Below are positions 61,331 to 64,000 of a stretch of DNA of 64,000 nucleotides, piece by piece; within the stretch, counting starts at the first letter, position 1, and the number at the start of each line of letters is the position of its first letter. The notes under the pieces are model-generated. The model saw only the letters and a list, made by a program, of their open reading frames with translations, was not told the DNA's origin and did not search any database. Made by a program: the position numbers and the translations under genes. This stretch comes from Rhynchopus sp. YZ270_cl-10 (lineage: Eukaryota > Euglenozoa > Diplonemea > Diplonemida > Diplonemidae), in assembly GCA_964035575.1 (NCBI GenBank), contig OZ037841.1, forward strand, positions 1,550,001 to 1,614,000. The letters are read 5' to 3'.

Positions 61331-63154
61331 ATGTTTGAGGATATGGACTTCTCCGTCGAGACTGGCAAGCAGGCTGCGTTGTTAGCTCTGTCTCTGTACA
61401 CCGTCAACATGCTCCGCCGTTGGCTGAGCGGACGTAGTCGTGCATCCACACTTCAGGGACTTGCCGACAAACGCCGTACCGAACGCGACGCACAGCGCGC
61501 CGACGTGAAGGCAAAGATTCCTTCCTTTGCTGACATCCCCGATGGGCTGGAAATCATCCAGATGACTGCAACCGACATGGCCGAGGCCATCTCCTCCGGA
61601 AAGCACACCAGCGAGAAGATTGTCACCACCATTTGCGCCAGATCGATCCAAGCTGGCGAGGAGCTCAACGCCACCACAGAGGAACGCTACCTTGAGGCGA
61701 TCTCTGAGGCAAAGGAGAGGGATGCCGAGCAAGCTGCAGGGAAGATGCGTGGACCGCTGCATGGTGTGCCATTTTCTGTAAAGGACCAGGTGAACATGGC
61801 TGGCTTCGACTCTGCGAATGGATGTGCCGCGAAGCTCTTCCAGCCACGCACCGAGGACTCCCCCTTAGTCACCATCCTCCGCGATGCTGGGGCCATCCCC
61901 TTTGCACGCAGCAACCTGCCGCAGTGCGGCATGCTTGCCGAAACGGCGAACCACATCTACGGAACGACGTCGAACCCATACGACAAGACACGCACCTCAG
62001 GCGGCTCCAGCGGAGGAGAAGGTGTTCTTGTGTCCACAGGAGCGTCCCCTCTTGGCATCGGAAGTGACATTGGAGGGTCGATCCGCATCCCATCAAGCTT
62101 CTGTGGGATTGTTGGCTTCAAGCCGACACCGATGCGGATGACGCAGGTTGGCATGACACAGTGCAAGAAGGCGGACGAAGAGGGCCCGCAAGGACAGTAC
62201 GCGATTCAGTTGTCGACCGGACCCATGGCGCGTAGTGTGAAGGACTGTGCACTGACAATGCAGCTGTGGTGTGAACGTCAGACCGAATTTGACCCTCTTC
62301 TTGCAAAGCAGCCGTGGGACAACGCGGCTGTGCACAACGAACGCAAGCTGCGGTTTGGTGTGCTCCGCTATGACGGTGTGTTCCCGGTCTGTTCTGCCGT
62401 GCGCCGTGCGATGGACGTTGCTGTGGAAGGTCTTCGTCGTGATGGGCATGAAATCGTTGAGCTGGAATGCGACTGCACATGGAACTACGTTGCCTACGTC
62501 AAGCTCCTCATGACCGCTGACGGCGACCTCGACTCCGTCATCTCCTGCAACGACGGCGAAACCCTCCACCCCTACTACCAGCTTGCCTACGCCAGCTGCA
62601 TGCTGCCAAACTTCCTTCGCAATGGCATTGCCACCGTGCTCGGTCTTGTCGGCATGAAGCGCATGAAGATTCTTCTCGAAGACGGCGGTGCGCTCTCTGC
62701 ACGCCAATACGTGGCAGCCATCGCCACCCGCGACAGACACCGTGCTGCGTTCATGGCGATGCTCAAGGAGAAGAACGTCGACGCAGTGCTCTGTTCCCAG
62801 GCAGGGCTTCCTGCACTCAAGCACGGCGATGGAAGCAACCTCGCCCCCATATTTGGGTACACGATGCTCTGGAACAACATGCACTTCCCCGCAGGTTCGG
62901 TTCCGGTGACCAATGTGCAGCAGGGTGAGGAGTGCTACACACAGGTTGAGCAGAAGTTCAGCGATCCGGTGGTGAAAGACGCCGAGCGTAACATGAAAAA
63001 CTCGCTTGGGCTCCCTGTGGGCGTGCAGGTGGCGACCCTCCCCTACACAGATGAGCTCTGCCTCAAGGCGATGCGCGATGTGGAGAAGGCAGTACAGGGG
63101 CAGTACAAAAAGCCGCAGATGCAGGCAAACACAGCGACGATGAAGTCGGGGTGA
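61331..63154 (+). CDS. Fatty-acid-amide-hydrolase-type amidase
   Basis: 607 residues, one exon; mammalian FAAH has 579. The Ser-Ser-Lys triad of the amidase-signature family is complete: Lys151 (PFSVKDQ), Ser226 (GGSSGGEG) and Ser250 (GSDIGGSIRIP). The spacing from Lys to nucleophile (99 residues) and from the cis-Ser to nucleophile (24) equals that of rat FAAH as I recall it (142/217/241). A moderately hydrophobic N-terminal helix (about 14-32) could anchor it on an internal membrane, as in FAAH. It should hydrolyse N-acyl ethanolamines or related fatty amides. The ATG at 61331 starts that helix; upstream in-frame sequence lacks ATG apart from weak codons. Catalytic class is secure, substrate less so. 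Confidence 0.92.
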   Translation: MFEDMDFSVETGKQAALLALSLYTVNMLRRWLSGRSRASTLQGLADKRRTERDAQRADVKAKIPSFADIPDGLEIIQMTATDMAEAISSGKHTSEKIVTTICARSIQAGEELNATTEERYLEAISEAKERDAEQAAGKMRGPLHGVPFSVKDQVNMAGFDSANGCAAKLFQPRTEDSPLVTILRDAGAIPFARSNLPQCGMLAETANHIYGTTSNPYDKTRTSGGSSGGEGVLVSTGASPLGIGSDIGGSIRIPSSFCGIVGFKPTPMRMTQVGMTQCKKADEEGPQGQYAIQLSTGPMARSVKDCALTMQLWCERQTEFDPLLAKQPWDNAAVHNERKLRFGVLRYDGVFPVCSAVRRAMDVAVEGLRRDGHEIVELECDCTWNYVAYVKLLMTADGDLDSVISCNDGETLHPYYQLAYASCMLPNFLRNGIATVLGLVGMKRMKILLEDGGALSARQYVAAIATRDRHRAAFMAMLKEKNVDAVLCSQAGLPALKHGDGSNLAPIFGYTMLWNNMHFPAGSVPVTNVQQGEECYTQVEQKFSDPVVKDAERNMKNSLGLPVGVQVATLPYTDELCLKAMRDVEKAVQGQYKKPQMQANTATMKSG

Positions 63155-63315
63155 TTCCCTCTTCAGCGGTTTAAAGTACGAGATGTAACCTGGCGTAACT
63201 CCCTTTTTTGGTTCCAGCTATCCTGGGGGGTATTTCGGAGTGAACTACTCTATGTCTGAAGGGGGTTTTTTTCGCCTTCGTTCGCATGTCTGTTTGCACA
63301 TACAACTTCACTTTT

Positions 63316-63372
63316 TAAGCGCGAGGCTGAGTTTCACGGGCTTAGTCAATCTTGCCAACGTTCTTTTTTATA
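63316..63372 (+). repeat. Diverged family B repeat
   Basis: GCGCGAGGCTGAGTTTCACG then GGCTTAGTCAATCTTGCCAA and a T run; similar block order to 32710 and 42141 with more changes. Confidence 0.45.
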
Positions 63373-63797
63373 TGTATCGCGTCTGGATAAATTGAGTCCC
63401 GTTTTTGTTTTATGTTACAACGTTTTTATGAGAGAAAAAGAATATATCACCAAGGTGGTGTATATGACAAGGAGGATGAGTTCAGTATTCTGATCCACCC
63501 GTGTGCATACGTCCTCTTTGTTTTTTTGTGTGTCTTTTTGTGTCCAGATATAGGATGTGTGCACAGGCCTTCATCTGCTAATGTTTTTTTTTGACAAGCT
63601 TTCCTCTTTGCTCTGACTCGCCTCGATCTCATTTTACATTTTTTTGCAAAATAAGAACCTGTGATACAAGCGATTTGGAACCATTTTTCAAAAGGTTTTG
63701 TTTATTCATTGAGGCTTGGGGGTATAAGGCCGTAGCGTGTTTTTTCGAGCGGTTGTGAACCGCCTCCGTTCTCTTACGGTATGGAACACTCGAACGT

Positions 63798-63852
63798 CCC
63801 ACCCTTTGCATGAGCACAACCGAGCTGCATTTTTACGTTTCAACTACTCTTT
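63798..63852 (+). repeat. Dispersed intergenic repeat family D
   Basis: CCACCCTTTGCATGAGCACA, ACCGAGCTGCATTTTTACG and TTTCAACTACTCTTTT; same blocks as 49795-49850. Confidence 0.6.
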
Positions 63853-63986
63853 TATTTTTGCATCAATTGACCAATATTTTTGTTTTGTTTTCTCGCTTGA
63901 ATCTGAGGGTTACACTGATAGTAGTGTTCCAGAAGAAATAGGTCCCGACTTCTCAGACTCCCTCTCCACAGCGAGCAGATCCTGAC

Positions 63987-64000
63987 ATGTCTCGTCACAT
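63987..64000 (+). CDS. Possible start of the next gene (truncated by window edge)
   Basis: ATG TCT CGT CAC AT... follows CCTCTCCACAG (AG 63970-63971) by 15 bases, the same arrangement as other starts here. Only four codons are visible, so this is a positional guess. Confidence 0.25.

Larger units (their letters stand above)
63155..64000. other. 3' spacer of the window
   Basis: T-rich. It contains a family A-like block (63288-63316, TGTTTGCACATACAACTTCA then CTTTTT), a family B-like block (63316-63372) and a family D copy (63798-63852). At its end is the likely start of the next gene. Confidence 0.55.

Overview
The window is nuclear DNA of a protist, most likely a euglenozoan (diplonemid- or kinetoplastid-like); this placement is inference. 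Every gene I can support (16 complete, plus the possible start of one more at the right edge) lies on the + strand. The spacers are long, T-rich on the + strand, and often end in a pyrimidine tract and AG just before the start codon, as expected for directional gene clusters with spliced-leader trans-splicing. A Cache plus degenerate-cyclase membrane protein, a short helical motif common in kinetoplastid proteins, and ubiquitin-fold plus leucine-rich-repeat proteins fit that view. Unlike trypanosomatids, six genes are split by small GT-AG introns (20 in total, 16 of them starting GTAT), so kinetoplastids proper fit less well. Dinoflagellate or perkinsid relatives, which also trans-splice, cannot be excluded from sequence alone.

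Layout. 0.6-3.2 kb: Cache/HAMP/pseudo-cyclase receptor. 4.35-6.66 kb: leukotriene A4 hydrolase-type M1 aminopeptidase (4 exons) with a presequence-like N terminus. 6.8-8.4 kb: fold-back DNA element. 8.9-11.4 kb: B-box/WW scaffold protein. 11.4-16.2 kb: gene-poor spacer with an 866-bp hAT-type element. 16.2-29.0 kb: four coiled-coil genes, one of 7 exons coding for about 1,640 residues. 29.6-32.4 kb: a four-exon gene whose exons join into globin, PH, CAP-Gly and AGC kinase domains. 32.4-39.0 kb: repeat-rich spacer with three terminal-inverted-repeat elements, one holding two satellite arrays. 39.0-44.7 kb: a multi-pass membrane protein, a basic/acidic unknown, and a LIV-1 type ZIP metal transporter. 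46.6-51.1 kb: a coiled-coil protein with a PH-like domain split over four exons, and a METTL2/6/8 type tRNA methyltransferase. 51.5-60.7 kb: two ubiquitin-fold/LRR proteins flanking a Pro-Thr-rich membrane protein and an unknown. 61.3-63.2 kb: a fatty-acid-amide-hydrolase-type amidase.

The main discovery candidate is the globin-PH-CAP-Gly-AGC kinase at 29620-32439, which would place a heme-binding sensor, a membrane-binding module, a microtubule-end module and a Ser/Thr kinase in one chain. It sits after a run of coiled-coil genes that look cytoskeletal. The second notable feature is a set of short intergenic repeat families, always on the coding strand, that recur across the window. Gene functions come from motif recognition by eye; no database search was possible.
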